From the NCBI RefSeq assembly GCF_007997225.1, contig NZ_VORM01000032.1:1-49142 (forward strand): a stretch of 49,142 nt of DNA, in the 5' to 3' direction. Position 1 is the stretch's first letter. Every line of letters begins with the position of its first letter. This document shows positions 16,206 through 25,897 of the stretch, one piece after another. Made by a program: the position numbers and the translations under genes. The notes under the pieces are model-generated. The model made no database searches. It was not told the origin of the DNA and saw only the letters and a list, made by a program, of their open reading frames with translations. This DNA comes from Subsaximicrobium wynnwilliamsii. GTDB taxonomy: Bacteria; Bacteroidota; Bacteroidia; Flavobacteriales; Flavobacteriaceae.

Positions 16206-17303
16206 ATGAAAAAAAAACTACTCCTGGTCGTAGGCACCAGACCCAACTATATCAAAGTCACACAGTTCAAAACCGTTGCCGAACGTGATTTTGAAAACCA
16301 ATTTGAGATCAAGATCGTGCACACCGGTCAGCATTTTGACAAGGCCATGGCCGATGATTTCTTCAAGCAGTTGGACCTTTGGCCCGATTATTTTCTCAAC
16401 ATTTCCCAAGGATCCGCCAATACCCAAATGGGCGAGATCATGCTGCGTTTGGAAGGCGTTATTTCAGAATTCAAGCCAGACATGCTCATTGTTCCGGGAG
16501 ATGTGAACTCCACTTTGGCAGCAGCTTTGACCGCCAATAAGCTGGGCATTCCTTTGGCGCATCTGGAAAGCGGACTGCGTAGTTTTGACCGCAGCATGCC
16601 CGAAGAAATCAACCGCATTCTGGTAGATGAGATTAGCGACCACTTTTTTGTGACCGAGCAAAGTGGGATTGATAATTTAGTAGCCGAAGGCAAACCCAAG
16701 GAGCGCGTTCACTTCGTGGGCAATACCATGATTGATACTCTTGTGGCTTTTGAAACTGAAATCGCGGCACAGCCTATCCTAGACCAATATCAGTTGAAAC
16801 CCAACGGATTCATCCTCGTGACCATTCACAGGCCAGCGACCGTCGATCACGAAGACGGACTAAAAACCTTGGCAGATTTACTAGAGAATCTTCCAAGCGA
16901 GCAAAAAATTGTGTTCCCCATGCATCCCAGAACACGGAAGCACATCGCTAAATTCGGATTGACCGAACGCTTTGACCAGTTGGAGCAGTTGATCATTGTG
17001 GAGGCCTTGGATTATTTCAGCTTCCAAAGCTTGATTCACAATTGCAGTTTGGTGCTGACCGATAGCGGCGGCATTCAGGAAGAAACCACCTTCAAACAAA
17101 AACCCTGTCTCACTCTAAGACCCAATACCGAACGCCCCAGCACCGTCACTATCGGCTCGAACACCCTGCTCAATCTCGACAAAGACAAAATAGTAGCCCA
17201 CATCGATTCCATTTTAAATGGTAATTACAAAAAAGGCAAAGTACCGGAACTTTGGGATGGCAAGGCGACAAAACGGATTTTGAGTGTTATTGCGGATTTG
17301 TAG
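16206..17303 (+). CDS. wecB: UDP-N-acetylglucosamine 2-epimerase (non-hydrolysing), copy 1
   Basis: 365 residues from ATG 16206; the upstream in-frame ATG 16197 would add MIT, which the paralogue at 31611 lacks. It would interconvert UDP-GlcNAc and UDP-ManNAc in the cytosol. Family motifs are clear: VVGTRPNYIK at the N-terminus, VPGDVNSTLA, HLESGLRSFD, TDSGGIQEE and RPNTERP. It is closely similar along its whole length to copy 2 inside the glycan locus, but its codons are visibly richer in G/C. It stands alone between two repeat blocks, with its own promoter. It may supply ManNAc derivatives to this or another glycan. Confidence 0.9.
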   Translation: MKKKLLLVVGTRPNYIKVTQFKTVAERDFENQFEIKIVHTGQHFDKAMADDFFKQLDLWPDYFLNISQGSANTQMGEIMLRLEGVISEFKPDMLIVPGDVNSTLAAALTANKLGIPLAHLESGLRSFDRSMPEEINRILVDEISDHFFVTEQSGIDNLVAEGKPKERVHFVGNTMIDTLVAFETEIAAQPILDQYQLKPNGFILVTIHRPATVDHEDGLKTLADLLENLPSEQKIVFPMHPRTRKHIAKFGLTERFDQLEQLIIVEALDYFSFQSLIHNCSLVLTDSGGIQEETTFKQKPCLTLRPNTERPSTVTIGSNTLLNLDKDKIVAHIDSILNGNYKKGKVPELWDGKATKRILSVIADL

Positions 17304-18712
17304 CTGCTAGGTATTTGGGATTAGGGATTAGGGATTAGTTGTTAGGTAGTGGGTAGTAGGGAATAGGCATTTGGGATTAGGGGTTAGTTGGTAGTTGGTA
17401 GTGGGTAGTAGGTGGTTGGTAGTAGGGAATAGGCATTTGGGATTAGGGATTAGTTGATAGTGGGTAGTAGGAAATTTACTATTTTTGAGTATAACAATTT
17501 CAACGAGCGTAAAAGTCCCTTTCGGGAATTTGCGGGCATATCGAAGTATGGTTTTAAAGATCAATTTAATTTACACTTGAATCAAAAGTCCCTCTTTTTA
17601 AAGGCATTTGATTGTACCAAAAAGGTAAATGGTTGCAATACTTTTAATTGCATTTAAAAACAAAAGTCCCCTTGGGGGATTTAGGGGCCAATGAACAGGC
17701 AACAAAAAAGAAATATCGAATAACGAATTTTGAACACCGAATAACGAAGTTTAAATTTAAGCAATAATCAAAAGGCAAAACGAAATTAGGTCCCCTTTGG
17801 GGATTTAGGGGCCAGACAACAGAGAACAGACAACAGAGAACAGAGAACAGAGAAAAGAGAACAGACAACTGCCAACAGCGAAATCAGTCTCAGTCACAGT
17901 CTCAGCATTGGAAATTGTAACTGAAATTGAAGTAAAAAAAATAAATATCGAATAGCGAATTTTGAACACCGAATAACGAAGTTTAAATTTAAGCAATAAT
18001 CAAAAGGCAAAACGAAATTAGGTCCCCTTTGGGGATTTAGGGGCCAGCAAAATCAGTCTCAGTCTCAGTCTCAGTCTCAGTCACAGCATTAGAAATTATA
18101 ACTGAAATAAAAGCAAAAAAGAAATATCGAATATCGAATTTTGAACACCGAATAACGAAGTTTAAATTCAAGCAATAATCAAAAGGCAACAACGAAATCA
18201 GGTCCCCTTTGGGGATTTGCGGGCATATCGAAGTATGGTTTTAAAGATCAATTTAATTTACACCTGAATCAAAAGTTCCCCATGGAGATCTAGGGGCCAG
18301 ACAACAGGCAAAAAAGAAATATCGAATATCGAATTTTGAATACCGAATCACGAAGTTTAAATTTAAGCAATAATCAGCAGGCAACAGGCAACAGCCAACA
18401 GCCAAGAGCCAAGAGCCAACAGCGAAATCAGTCTCAGTCACAGTCTCAGCATTGGAAATTGTAACTGAAATTGAAGTAAAAAAAAGAAATATCGAATATC
18501 GAATTTTGAATACCGAATGACGAAGTTTAAATTTAAGCAATAATCAAAAGGCAAAAACGAAATCAGGTCCCCTTTGGGGATTTAGGGGCCAGAAAACAGA
18601 AAACAGAAAACAGAGAACAGAGAACAGACAACAGAAAACAGACAACAGACAACAGCCAACAACTCACAGCTCAAAACTCAAAGCTTAAACCCAACAAACT
18701 ACTCCATAATTC
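17304..18712. repeat. 1.4-kb noncoding mosaic of interspersed repeats before the antiterminator gene
   Basis: No credible gene. Several units recur. Unit A (about 110 bases: AAATATCGAAT, then GAATTTTGAACACCGAAT, CGAAGTTTAAATT, ending CCCCTTTGGGGATTTAGGGG) begins near 17710, 17940, 18119, 18313 (shortened) and 18485. Unit B (AATCAGTCTCAGTC, then GCATTGGAAATTGTAACTGA) lies at 17880, 18049 and 18423. Unit E (GGGCATATCGAAGTATGG) lies near 17533 and 18221. There are also runs of AACAGA/GACAACAGA (17813-17878, 18590-18660) and of GGGATTAGGGATTAG with GGTAGTGGGTAG (17310-17470). Minus-strand open frames here are repeat artefacts. Confidence 0.8.
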
Positions 18713-19183
18713 ATGCAACAACTAAACTGGTACGTCATCATTACCAAACCAAGATCCGAACGGAAAGTTGCCGATCGCTTATCCGCTATCGGGATAGACG
18801 TCTATTGCCCCATTAAAACCGAAATGCGCCAATGGAGCGACCGCAAGAAAAAGGTGGAAGTGCCGGTATTGCCTTCTATGGTTTTGGTAAAGTTGGCCGA
18901 TAAAGACCGCAATCGGGTCTTTGAGGTCACGGGGGTGGTAAGGTATCTGTTTTGGTTGGGCGAACCCGCTGTGGTAAGGGAAGAGGAGATTGATGTGCTC
19001 AAAAAAGCCATGGACTCCGGATTGAACATTGTCGAAGTAGATACCATTAAGGTGGGCGATATGATTGAGATTGAAGGTTTGGGCTCGGTTAAAAAAGAGA
19101 AAGGCAAGGTCAAATACGTTTCCGGAAACCGCTGTTGGGTGGTGCTGGAGAGTTTGGGCTATGTGGTCACTTTGGATATTTGA
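18713..19183 (+). CDS. UpxY/NusG-like capsule transcription antiterminator
   Basis: 156 residues. Residues 5-95 form a NusG N-terminal domain: LNWYVIITKPRSERKVADRL at the start, then VEVPVLPSMVLVKL. Residues about 112-156 form a KOW-type domain (KVGDMIEIEGLGSVKKEKGK to the C-terminus). Such proteins (UpxY in Bacteroides, RfaH/LoaP elsewhere) bind paused RNA polymerase early in long polysaccharide operons and suppress termination. It is the first plus-strand gene before the 30-kb glycan locus, which is the position typical of UpxY. It is followed by a 320-base untranslated stretch where recruitment would be expected. A link to this particular locus is inferred from position. Confidence 0.88.
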   Translation: MQQLNWYVIITKPRSERKVADRLSAIGIDVYCPIKTEMRQWSDRKKKVEVPVLPSMVLVKLADKDRNRVFEVTGVVRYLFWLGEPAVVREEEIDVLKKAMDSGLNIVEVDTIKVGDMIEIEGLGSVKKEKGKVKYVSGNRCWVVLESLGYVVTLDI

Positions 19184-19503
19184 TACAATAATATTGAATA
19201 AAGCTAAGCTGTTATCAAAATTCTTGTAGTTTTGCAAGCTTTTGAGAGGTACTGTTTAGTGTCTACCAAATTATTACAAACAGCTTGTTGTCAACACATT
19301 AATTAAATTTAGTGGGATTGATGTTAGCGAAGCTGTGTTAAAGTGAGAGCTAATTACGGCTTAATTTCGAGCATTTGGTTTGACATCTTACAGGTAAACA
19401 TGATGTATAGAAGAGCTTATCTCAGCCACTATAAACTAAGTGAGCCTAATGAAAATTGATGTAAGTTGGAGCCAGTCCATAAAAAATTACAATACCTATC
19501 ATA
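19184..19503 (+). promoter_or_regulatory. Leader region between antiterminator gene and ugd
   Basis: 320 bases without a gene. A TAGTTTTG octamer at 19227-19234 fits the -7 consensus but lacks a good -33 element, so it is a weak promoter candidate. No clear hairpin terminator and no match to the enterobacterial ops element was seen. By analogy with Bacteroides capsule loci this is where the UpxY-like protein would act. Confidence 0.35.
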
Positions 19504-20898
19504 ATGCATAACATCAAAAACATTTGCTGCATCGGTGCCGGCTACGTAGGTGGCCCAACCATGGCGGTTATTGCACAGAAAAACCCAGATATTAAAGTGA
19601 CTGTGGTGGATATCAATGAAGCCCGCATTGCGGCCTGGAACGACGCCGATTTGGATAAGCTCCCAATTTACGAACCGGGTTTAGACAAAGTAGTGGCAGA
19701 AGCCAGAAATAGAAACCTGTTTTTCAGTACCGCAGTAGATGAGGCCATTGAAGCGGCAGATATGGTTTTTATTTCAGTAAATACGCCGACTAAAACTTAC
19801 GGGAAAGGTAAAGGCATGGCGGCCGACTTAAAATACATTGAGCTCTGTGCACGACAAATTGCACGCGTGGCTAAAACAGATAAGATCATCGTTGAGAAAT
19901 CAACCTTACCGGTTAGAACGGCTCAGGCTATTAAAAGTATTCTGCATAATACAGGCAACGGGGTCAAATTTCAGATCCTTTCCAATCCAGAGTTTTTAGC
20001 AGAAGGCACCGCGGTTCAAGATCTCATGGCACCAGACCGTGTGCTTATTGGTGGCGAGCAAACCGAAGACGGACTTAATGCCATTCAAGCTTTGGTAGAC
20101 ATCTATGCCACTTGGGTGCCTAATGAAAACATTCTAACTACCAACCTCTGGTCTTCGGAATTATCAAAACTAACGGCGAATGCATTTTTAGCACAACGTG
20201 TGTCTTCAATCAATGCGCTTTCAGAATTATGCGAAGTGACCGGTGCCGATGTCAACGAAGTGGCAATTGCCATAGGTAAGGACAGCAGAATCGGACCTAA
20301 ATTTTTAAAAGCATCCGTAGGTTTTGGAGGCTCTTGTTTTCAGAAGGACATTTTGAACCTGGTGTATATCGCAAAATCTTATGGACTAAACGAGGTGGCC
20401 GATTATTGGGAGCAAGTCATTATTATGAACGACTATCAAAAACGCCGTTTTGCTGCCAAAATCATTCAAACACTTTACAATACCATTTCAGGTAAAAAAA
20501 TAGCGTTTTTAGGTTGGGCATTTAAAAAGGATACTAATGATACCCGGGAGTCGGCAGCCATTTATGTGGCAGATCAGCTTTTGGAAGAGCAGGCTAATAT
20601 TGTGGTGTATGATCCAAAAGTAAACGCCCATCAAATGCAAAGCGACCTCAATTACCTGAACACCCGCTCTGAAGAAGATAACAACCAGTATCTAACAACG
20701 GTTTCAAATCCGCATCAAGCCTGTAAAGATTCTCATGCCATTGCGGTGTTGACCGAGTGGGACGAGTTTAAAACCTACGATTGGCAAAGGATCTATGAGG
20801 AGATGCAAAAACCGGCTTTCGTCTTTGACGGTCGCGGGATATTGGATAAAGAGAAACTGGAAACCATAGGATTTCAAGTGTATGTCATCGGTAAATAA
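19504..20898 (+). CDS. ugd: UDP-glucose 6-dehydrogenase
   Basis: 464 residues, the length of the animal-type enzyme. It oxidises UDP-glucose to UDP-glucuronate with two NAD+. The Rossmann motif [10 protein letters not shown] (9-18), the catalytic cysteine Cys278 in [10 protein letters not shown], the Lys/Asn region [12 protein letters not shown] and the C-terminal [13 protein letters not shown] are all present. It is the first enzyme of the plus-strand glycan locus, and the next gene overlaps it by 17 bases. It supplies UDP-glucuronate to the 4-epimerase next door and to the UDP-xylose synthase at 43059. Confidence 0.95.
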   Translation: MHNIKNICCIGAGYVGGPTMAVIAQKNPDIKVTVVDINEARIAAWNDADLDKLPIYEPGLDKVVAEARNRNLFFSTAVDEAIEAADMVFISVNTPTKTYGKGKGMAADLKYIELCARQIARVAKTDKIIVEKSTLPVRTAQAIKSILHNTGNGVKFQILSNPEFLAEGTAVQDLMAPDRVLIGGEQTEDGLNAIQALVDIYATWVPNENILTTNLWSSELSKLTANAFLAQRVSSINALSELCEVTGADVNEVAIAIGKDSRIGPKFLKASVGFGGSCFQKDILNLVYIAKSYGLNEVADYWEQVIIMNDYQKRRFAAKIIQTLYNTISGKKIAFLGWAFKKDTNDTRESAAIYVADQLLEEQANIVVYDPKVNAHQMQSDLNYLNTRSEEDNNQYLTTVSNPHQACKDSHAIAVLTEWDEFKTYDWQRIYEEMQKPAFVFDGRGILDKEKLETIGFQVYVIGK

Positions 20899-21934
20899 AG
20901 ACCTTCCAAAAACGATATTGGTTACAGGAGCGGCTGGTTTTATTGGCTTTCATTTATGTAAAGCACTTTTAGAGCGAGGTCATAATGTTTTGGGTCTTGA
21001 CAACATCAATGATTATTACGACATCAATCTGAAATATAGCCGTTTAGAGGAATTAGGAATTGATAGACTGAAAGCTGAAAATTTTTCAGAATATACAACC
21101 AGCACTATTTATGGTACTCAGATGACCTTCGTAAGGATGAATCTCGAAGATCGAATGGAACTCCCGAAGATTTTCAAGGATTTCAAAATATCACAAGTTT
21201 GTAATCTTGCAGCGCAAGCAGGGGTAAGATATTCACTGGAAAACCCAGAAGCCTATATTGATAGTAATATTGTAGGCTTTCTGAATGTTTTGGAATGCTG
21301 TCGAAACTTTAAAATTAAAAAGTTGGTGTATGCCAGTAGCTCTAGCGTCTATGGAAATAGTGAAGAGGTGCCATTTAAGGAAACTGCAAATGTAGATCAT
21401 CCTATAAGTCTGTACGCAGCTACCAAAAAATCGAACGAATTGATGGCGCATACCTATAGTCATTTATATGGTTTTGAAACCATTGGCCTTCGTTTTTTTA
21501 CCGTGTATGGCCCTTGGGGAAGACCAGACATGGCCATGTTTTTGTTTACCGATGCTATTATGCATGATAAGCCGATTAAGGTGTTTAATAATGGTGAGCT
21601 ATCTCGGGATTTTACGTTTATTGATGATATCATCGCTGGGGTGTTAGCAACGCTGTTAAATTCAGGTAAAGATCAAACGAAACCAATGTCCAAACTCTAT
21701 AATATTGGGAATAGCCAACCTGTAAAGCTGTTAGATTATGTCGCAGCAATTGAGAATGAACTTAATAAAAAGGCAAATAAAGCAATGATGCCGATGCAAG
21801 CAGGGGACGTCAATCAAACGTTTGCCAACATCGATGCCTTAAAAGCAGACTACAAATACCAACCTAAGACCTCTATCAAGGAGGGAATCGCTTCATTTGT
21901 TGATTGGTATAATTCTTACTATAACAAAGACTAA
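20882..21934 (+). CDS. UDP-glucuronate 4-epimerase
   Basis: 350 residues, extended short-chain dehydrogenase/epimerase fold. The NAD-binding motif GAAGFIG (16-22), the SSSSVYG loop (152-158) and the catalytic Tyr178-xxx-Lys182 pair are present. The segments [29 protein letters not shown] and [10 protein letters not shown] mark the UDP-glucuronate to UDP-galacturonate branch rather than GalE. It overlaps ugd by 17 bases, which fits direct use of its product. A 65-base gap separates it from the exporter genes. Alternative epimerase specificity cannot be excluded from sequence. Confidence 0.88.
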   Translation: MSSVNKDLPKTILVTGAAGFIGFHLCKALLERGHNVLGLDNINDYYDINLKYSRLEELGIDRLKAENFSEYTTSTIYGTQMTFVRMNLEDRMELPKIFKDFKISQVCNLAAQAGVRYSLENPEAYIDSNIVGFLNVLECCRNFKIKKLVYASSSSVYGNSEEVPFKETANVDHPISLYAATKKSNELMAHTYSHLYGFETIGLRFFTVYGPWGRPDMAMFLFTDAIMHDKPIKVFNNGELSRDFTFIDDIIAGVLATLLNSGKDQTKPMSKLYNIGNSQPVKLLDYVAAIENELNKKANKAMMPMQAGDVNQTFANIDALKADYKYQPKTSIKEGIASFVDWYNSYYNKD

Positions 21935-21999
21935 TTGAAACAAATTGCGTAATACGAGTTCTAGCATTACAAATCAAGAAAAACCAGTCATTAATTAAT

Positions 22000-22863
22000 A
22001 TGAATACTATAGATAAAACTCATGAGTACACACTCGTGATCGAACCCAAAACAAAGCTCTTGGACTTCGACCTTAAAGAACTTTGGCGTTATCGGGATTT
22101 GCTATTACTATTTGTGCGTCGTGATTTTGTATCAGTTTACAAACAAACTATTTTTGGTCCGCTGTGGTTTTTTATTCAGCCTATTTTAACGACCATTATG
22201 TTTATGGTGGTATTTGGAGGTATTGCCAAAATGAGTACCGACGGATTGCCACAAGCAGTCTTTTATTTGGCAGGCATTGTGAGTTGGAATTATTTTGCAG
22301 AAGCCCTCAAAACCACTTCAGAAACTTTTGTCACTAACGCCGGTATCTTCGGGAAAGTTTATTTCCCTAGAGTCATTACACCGCTGTCCATTGTGGTTTC
22401 TAAGCTGCTCACATTTGCAGTCCAGTTCTTTTTGTTCTTGCTGGTTTATTTTTATTATCTATGGTTTACAGATGCGACATTAGAACCAAATCTAATGCTG
22501 CTGCTACTGCCTGTACTCATCGTCATTACTGCAGGCTTGGCTTTAGGCTTAGGGTTACTAATTACTGCTTTGACTACCAAATATAGGGATTTTCGATTTT
22601 TAATTGGTTTTGCAGTCCAATTGGCGATGTATGCTACACCAATCATATATCCATTAAGTGAAATTGACAATGAAAAATTGCGCTTTGCCGTTTTGGCCAA
22701 TCCTATGACTTCTATCATCGAGACTTTTAGATATGCATTTACAGGAAGTGGCGAATTTAGTTGGTTTAATTTGGGCTATAGTTTCGTTGTTATGATTGTT
22801 TTATTAATTGTAGGCACCTTAAGCTTTAATAAGGTTGAAAAAACCTTTATGGACACTGTATAA
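22000..22863 (+). CDS. wzm: Polysaccharide ABC exporter, permease subunit
   Basis: 287 residues with six hydrophobic membrane segments and the ABC-2 signature of O-antigen/teichoic-acid exporters. RRDFVSVYKQTIFGPLWFFI (40-59) is followed by FYLAGIVSWNYFAEALK and FGKVYFPRVITPLS. It would form the inner-membrane channel that moves the lipid-linked glycan to the periplasm, working with the ATPase encoded 2 bases downstream. The symbol is assigned by role; family resemblance (Wzm, TagG, RfbA type) is strong. Confidence 0.92.
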   Translation: MNTIDKTHEYTLVIEPKTKLLDFDLKELWRYRDLLLLFVRRDFVSVYKQTIFGPLWFFIQPILTTIMFMVVFGGIAKMSTDGLPQAVFYLAGIVSWNYFAEALKTTSETFVTNAGIFGKVYFPRVITPLSIVVSKLLTFAVQFFLFLLVYFYYLWFTDATLEPNLMLLLLPVLIVITAGLALGLGLLITALTTKYRDFRFLIGFAVQLAMYATPIIYPLSEIDNEKLRFAVLANPMTSIIETFRYAFTGSGEFSWFNLGYSFVVMIVLLIVGTLSFNKVEKTFMDTV

Positions 22864-22865
22864 AT

Positions 22866-24146
22866 ATGAGCAAAGACGCAATAATAAAAGTAGAAAACTT
22901 AGGCAAGCAGTACCGACTGGGTTCAGTTGGCACTGGGACCTTGTCACACGACATTAACCGATGGTGGCAGAAGGTGCGAGGTAAAGAAGATCCCTATTTG
23001 AAGATTGGAGATGTTAATGATCGTACTTCTACAGGCGGTTCTGATTATGTCTGGGCTTTAAAGGATGTCAATTTTGAGGTACAAGCAGGCGAGATTTTAG
23101 GAATCATTGGTAAAAATGGCGCCGGTAAATCGACTTTGCTTAAATTATTAAGCCGTGTTACGGCACCTACCACTGGTATGATTACTTGTCATGGTCGTAT
23201 TGCCTCTTTATTGGAAGTGGGCACAGGCTTTCATCCAGAACTTACAGGTAGAGAAAACATCTATCTCAATGGCGCCATCTTGGGGATGACCAAAAAGGAA
23301 ATTGCCAATAAATTTGATGAGATCGTGGATTTTGCAGGCTGTGCTAAATATATTGAAACTCCTGTAAAACGCTATTCGTCAGGAATGTATGTGCGGTTAG
23401 CCTTTGCGGTTGCTGCACACTTAGAACCGGATATTTTGGTGGTTGACGAAGTGCTCGCAGTTGGAGATGCAGAGTTTCAGAAGAAGGCCATTGGAAAAAT
23501 GAAACAAGTAAGCGAAGGACAAGGGCGTACGGTATTATTTGTCAGTCATAATATGGCAAGTATTCAAAACCTATGTAATAGAGTAATGGTGCTAGAAAAC
23601 GGAACAACCGTATTTCGTGGTGATGTTGCTAGCGGAATAGACTTTTACATGAATGCTAACTTAAAGAAGAGTTCCATTGCCCTAGTTGATAGAGAAGACA
23701 GGGCAGGGAAAAAGGGAGTTCAGTTTCAAGATATAACCATAATGGATGGCAAGGGTGAAGCAATCGCTGAAGCGTTTTCAGGTAAACCATTGTATGTTGA
23801 TGTAACTGTAAAAATTAATAGAAAGCTCGAACAACCTATTTTTAGAATCATGTTCATAGATACTAAGGGGGTTATCCGTTTTCTGTGTAATAATCAATTT
23901 TCAATGAAAAGTAAAATGAATTTGATTGATTCTGGAAATCAAATAATTAGATGTATAATACCTGAGTTCCCATTACCTAAAGGGATTTATTCGGTTCAGC
24001 TTACATGTTACTCTTTAGAAGGAGTTGAAGACGATATTGAAGCGGCAATGGAACTTACAGTTGCAGGAGGCGATTTTTTTAATACTGGAAAGGAACAAGT
24101 TTTGAAAGAAGGGGTGTTGGTTAAAAACACATTTGAAGCATTATAA
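22866..24146 (+). CDS. wzt: Polysaccharide ABC exporter, ATPase with C-terminal glycan-binding domain
   Basis: 426 residues. The nucleotide-binding domain (1-250) has Walker A GKNGAGKST (82-90), signature YSSGMYVRLAFAVA (170-183), Walker B ILVVDEVLAVGD (190-201) and switch His228. The last about 150 residues form an extra beta-rich region like the Wzt C-terminal domain, which in studied O-antigen exporters binds the modified non-reducing end of the glycan. Such a domain suggests export of finished chains. The following sulfotransferase gene begins immediately after the stop codon, so that enzyme may make the terminal mark that Wzt reads. Confidence 0.9.
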   Translation: MSKDAIIKVENLGKQYRLGSVGTGTLSHDINRWWQKVRGKEDPYLKIGDVNDRTSTGGSDYVWALKDVNFEVQAGEILGIIGKNGAGKSTLLKLLSRVTAPTTGMITCHGRIASLLEVGTGFHPELTGRENIYLNGAILGMTKKEIANKFDEIVDFAGCAKYIETPVKRYSSGMYVRLAFAVAAHLEPDILVVDEVLAVGDAEFQKKAIGKMKQVSEGQGRTVLFVSHNMASIQNLCNRVMVLENGTTVFRGDVASGIDFYMNANLKKSSIALVDREDRAGKKGVQFQDITIMDGKGEAIAEAFSGKPLYVDVTVKINRKLEQPIFRIMFIDTKGVIRFLCNNQFSMKSKMNLIDSGNQIIRCIIPEFPLPKGIYSVQLTCYSLEGVEDDIEAAMELTVAGGDFFNTGKEQVLKEGVLVKNTFEAL

Positions 24147-24866
24147 ATGAAAAATATTCTAAAAAAAATAATGCCTTCGCCTTTCAAAGAACGTTTGCTG
24201 GAATATAACCGAAGACGTTTTTGTAAAAACCTATATGTTACAAGGGAGCAGTCAAATCCCGGTGAATATTATTCGTTTAATGAATTTGACTATTACAAAT
24301 GCATCTTTATCCATATTCCAAAGGCGGCTGGTATTTCATTTAATATGTCGTTGTTTGGTAATTATGGTGGTGGTCATCGCGATTTGAAGTTTTATGAAGA
24401 CAAATATCCTAAATGGACGTTTGATTCCTACTATAAATTCACGGTCGTCAGAAATCCTTGGGATCGTTTGTATTCTGCCTATACATTTTTGAAAAAAGGC
24501 GGATTTGATCACATTGACAAACAATGGGCAGAGGAGAACCTATCACAACTCAATTCGTTTGAAGATTTTGTGATGACTTGGGTCAACAAAGAAAATGTGT
24601 ATTCCAAAATCCACTTTATGCCACAATTTGAATTTTTGACAGATAGTGATGGTAAGGTTTATATGGATTATATCGGTCGTTTTGAAGCTATTGAAGATTC
24701 TTTTGAAGTGATTGCAAGATACTTGAAGATTGATACATCGCTCGAAAAACGAAATCTTACTAATAATAAAGCAAGTTATCATAAACATTATACAGATGTT
24801 ATGATACAAATTGTAGCTGATGTTTATGAACGCGATATAGAAGAATTTGGTTATACATTCAAATAA
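24147..24866 (+). CDS. Sulfotransferase (family 2 type), glycan-modifying
   Basis: 239 residues. The PAPS 5'-phosphosulfate loop FIHIPKAAG (54-62) and the 3'-phosphate-binding segment VVRNPWDRLYSAY (100-112) match the sulfotransferase-2 / carbohydrate sulfotransferase family, with the usual length. It would transfer sulfate from PAPS to a sugar hydroxyl on the cytosolic face. The start ATG directly abuts the wzt stop (TAA ATG), implying translational coupling with the exporter ATPase. The acceptor sugar is unknown. No PAPS-synthesis genes lie in the window. Confidence 0.88.
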   Translation: MKNILKKIMPSPFKERLLEYNRRRFCKNLYVTREQSNPGEYYSFNEFDYYKCIFIHIPKAAGISFNMSLFGNYGGGHRDLKFYEDKYPKWTFDSYYKFTVVRNPWDRLYSAYTFLKKGGFDHIDKQWAEENLSQLNSFEDFVMTWVNKENVYSKIHFMPQFEFLTDSDGKVYMDYIGRFEAIEDSFEVIARYLKIDTSLEKRNLTNNKASYHKHYTDVMIQIVADVYERDIEEFGYTFK

Positions 24867-24871
24867 GGAGT

Positions 24872-25897
24872 ATGAGGGAAGTTAAACCAAAAGTTACAGT
24901 TTTAATGCCAGTCTACAATGGCGATAAATACTTACGAGCAGCCATCGATTCAGTATTGGCGCAAACCTTTAGAGATTTTGAATTTCTAATCATTAATGAT
25001 GGGAGTACCGACGATACCCAGAACATAATCGATTCTTACACTGATTCTCGTATTAAATGTCATAAACAAACAAATCAAGGCGTTGCGAAATCTTTAAATA
25101 ATGGATTAAAATTGGCAACAGGAGAATTTATTTGGAGACATGATGCTGATGATATTTGTTTGCCGGAACAACTGCAAACGCAATTAGATTTTTTGAAAAC
25201 ACATGCTAATTTTGCTTTAGTGTCCACTCAAATTGCCTTTATGAGTGATCGCGGTAGAATTGCTTATGATTACAAACAACCGAAGGATGCTTTTTTTAAC
25301 GGGCAGACTTTTATGAAAGTTGAACGCTCTCAGTTTAATCCCTTCTCTCCAATAACCCATGCAACGGTCTTGATAAAGAAAAAAGTATTTGATACCATTG
25401 GTGTCTATAGAACAGAATTTAAAACTTCTGAAGATACTGACTTGTGGTTACGCGTCATAGAACACTTTGATGCTGCGGTACTGCATTATTGTTCTTATTT
25501 TGTAAGGCTTAATTCGACCTCTGCAACTCAAATCTATAAAAAAACCAATACCTTTTATAGGGATTTAGCTTTCCAATTTGCAGATGAGCGCACCCAAAAG
25601 GGTACAGATGTTTTGCTCCGAGGTGAGCCCATGCCCCAACCAACGGAGGAAGTTTTGGAATTTAAAAGTAAACCTTTAAGTAATAGTAAAAAAGGCACCA
25701 ATTTTCGGAAGGATTTATTGAACTTTCAATATAAAGTCATGCTCAATGCAAAAGATTATCAAAACGTATTCAAAATTATAAAAATATCTTTAAAGGATGG
25801 ATGGAAATTATCCAAAACATGGAGAGCTATTTTGTTTCCTATGCTTGGGGATGATGTCATTAATATAGGCGTCAAGCTCAAAAGTTTCCTGAAATGA
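24872..25897 (+). CDS. Glycosyltransferase family 2
   Basis: 341 residues. The GT-A core starts with VTVLMPVYNGDKYLRAAIDS and carries NDGSTDD and the metal-binding RHDADDICLPE (about residues 89-99). Residues 100-240 form the acceptor part. The C-terminal 100 residues are basic and helical, perhaps for membrane association. It begins 5 bases after the sulfotransferase gene and its last codons overlap the next gene by 4 bases. Donor and acceptor cannot be told from sequence. Confidence 0.9.
   Translation: MREVKPKVTVLMPVYNGDKYLRAAIDSVLAQTFRDFEFLIINDGSTDDTQNIIDSYTDSRIKCHKQTNQGVAKSLNNGLKLATGEFIWRHDADDICLPEQLQTQLDFLKTHANFALVSTQIAFMSDRGRIAYDYKQPKDAFFNGQTFMKVERSQFNPFSPITHATVLIKKKVFDTIGVYRTEFKTSEDTDLWLRVIEHFDAAVLHYCSYFVRLNSTSATQIYKKTNTFYRDLAFQFADERTQKGTDVLLRGEPMPQPTEEVLEFKSKPLSNSKKGTNFRKDLLNFQYKVMLNAKDYQNVFKIIKISLKDGWKLSKTWRAILFPMLGDDVINIGVKLKSFLK

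Noticed and set aside
17310-17470. Telomere-like GGGATTAGGG runs
   Set aside because: Short degenerate runs mixed with GGTAGTGGGTAG in a bacterial chromosome; more likely simple-sequence expansion.
17328-18540. Several minus-strand open frames with FVIRYSKF-like repeats
   Set aside because: They repeat because the DNA units repeat; copies are broken differently and no start or promoter is convincing.
17304-18712. Possible CRISPR array
   Set aside because: Repeats are long, unequal, of several kinds and not regularly spaced; no cas genes nearby.
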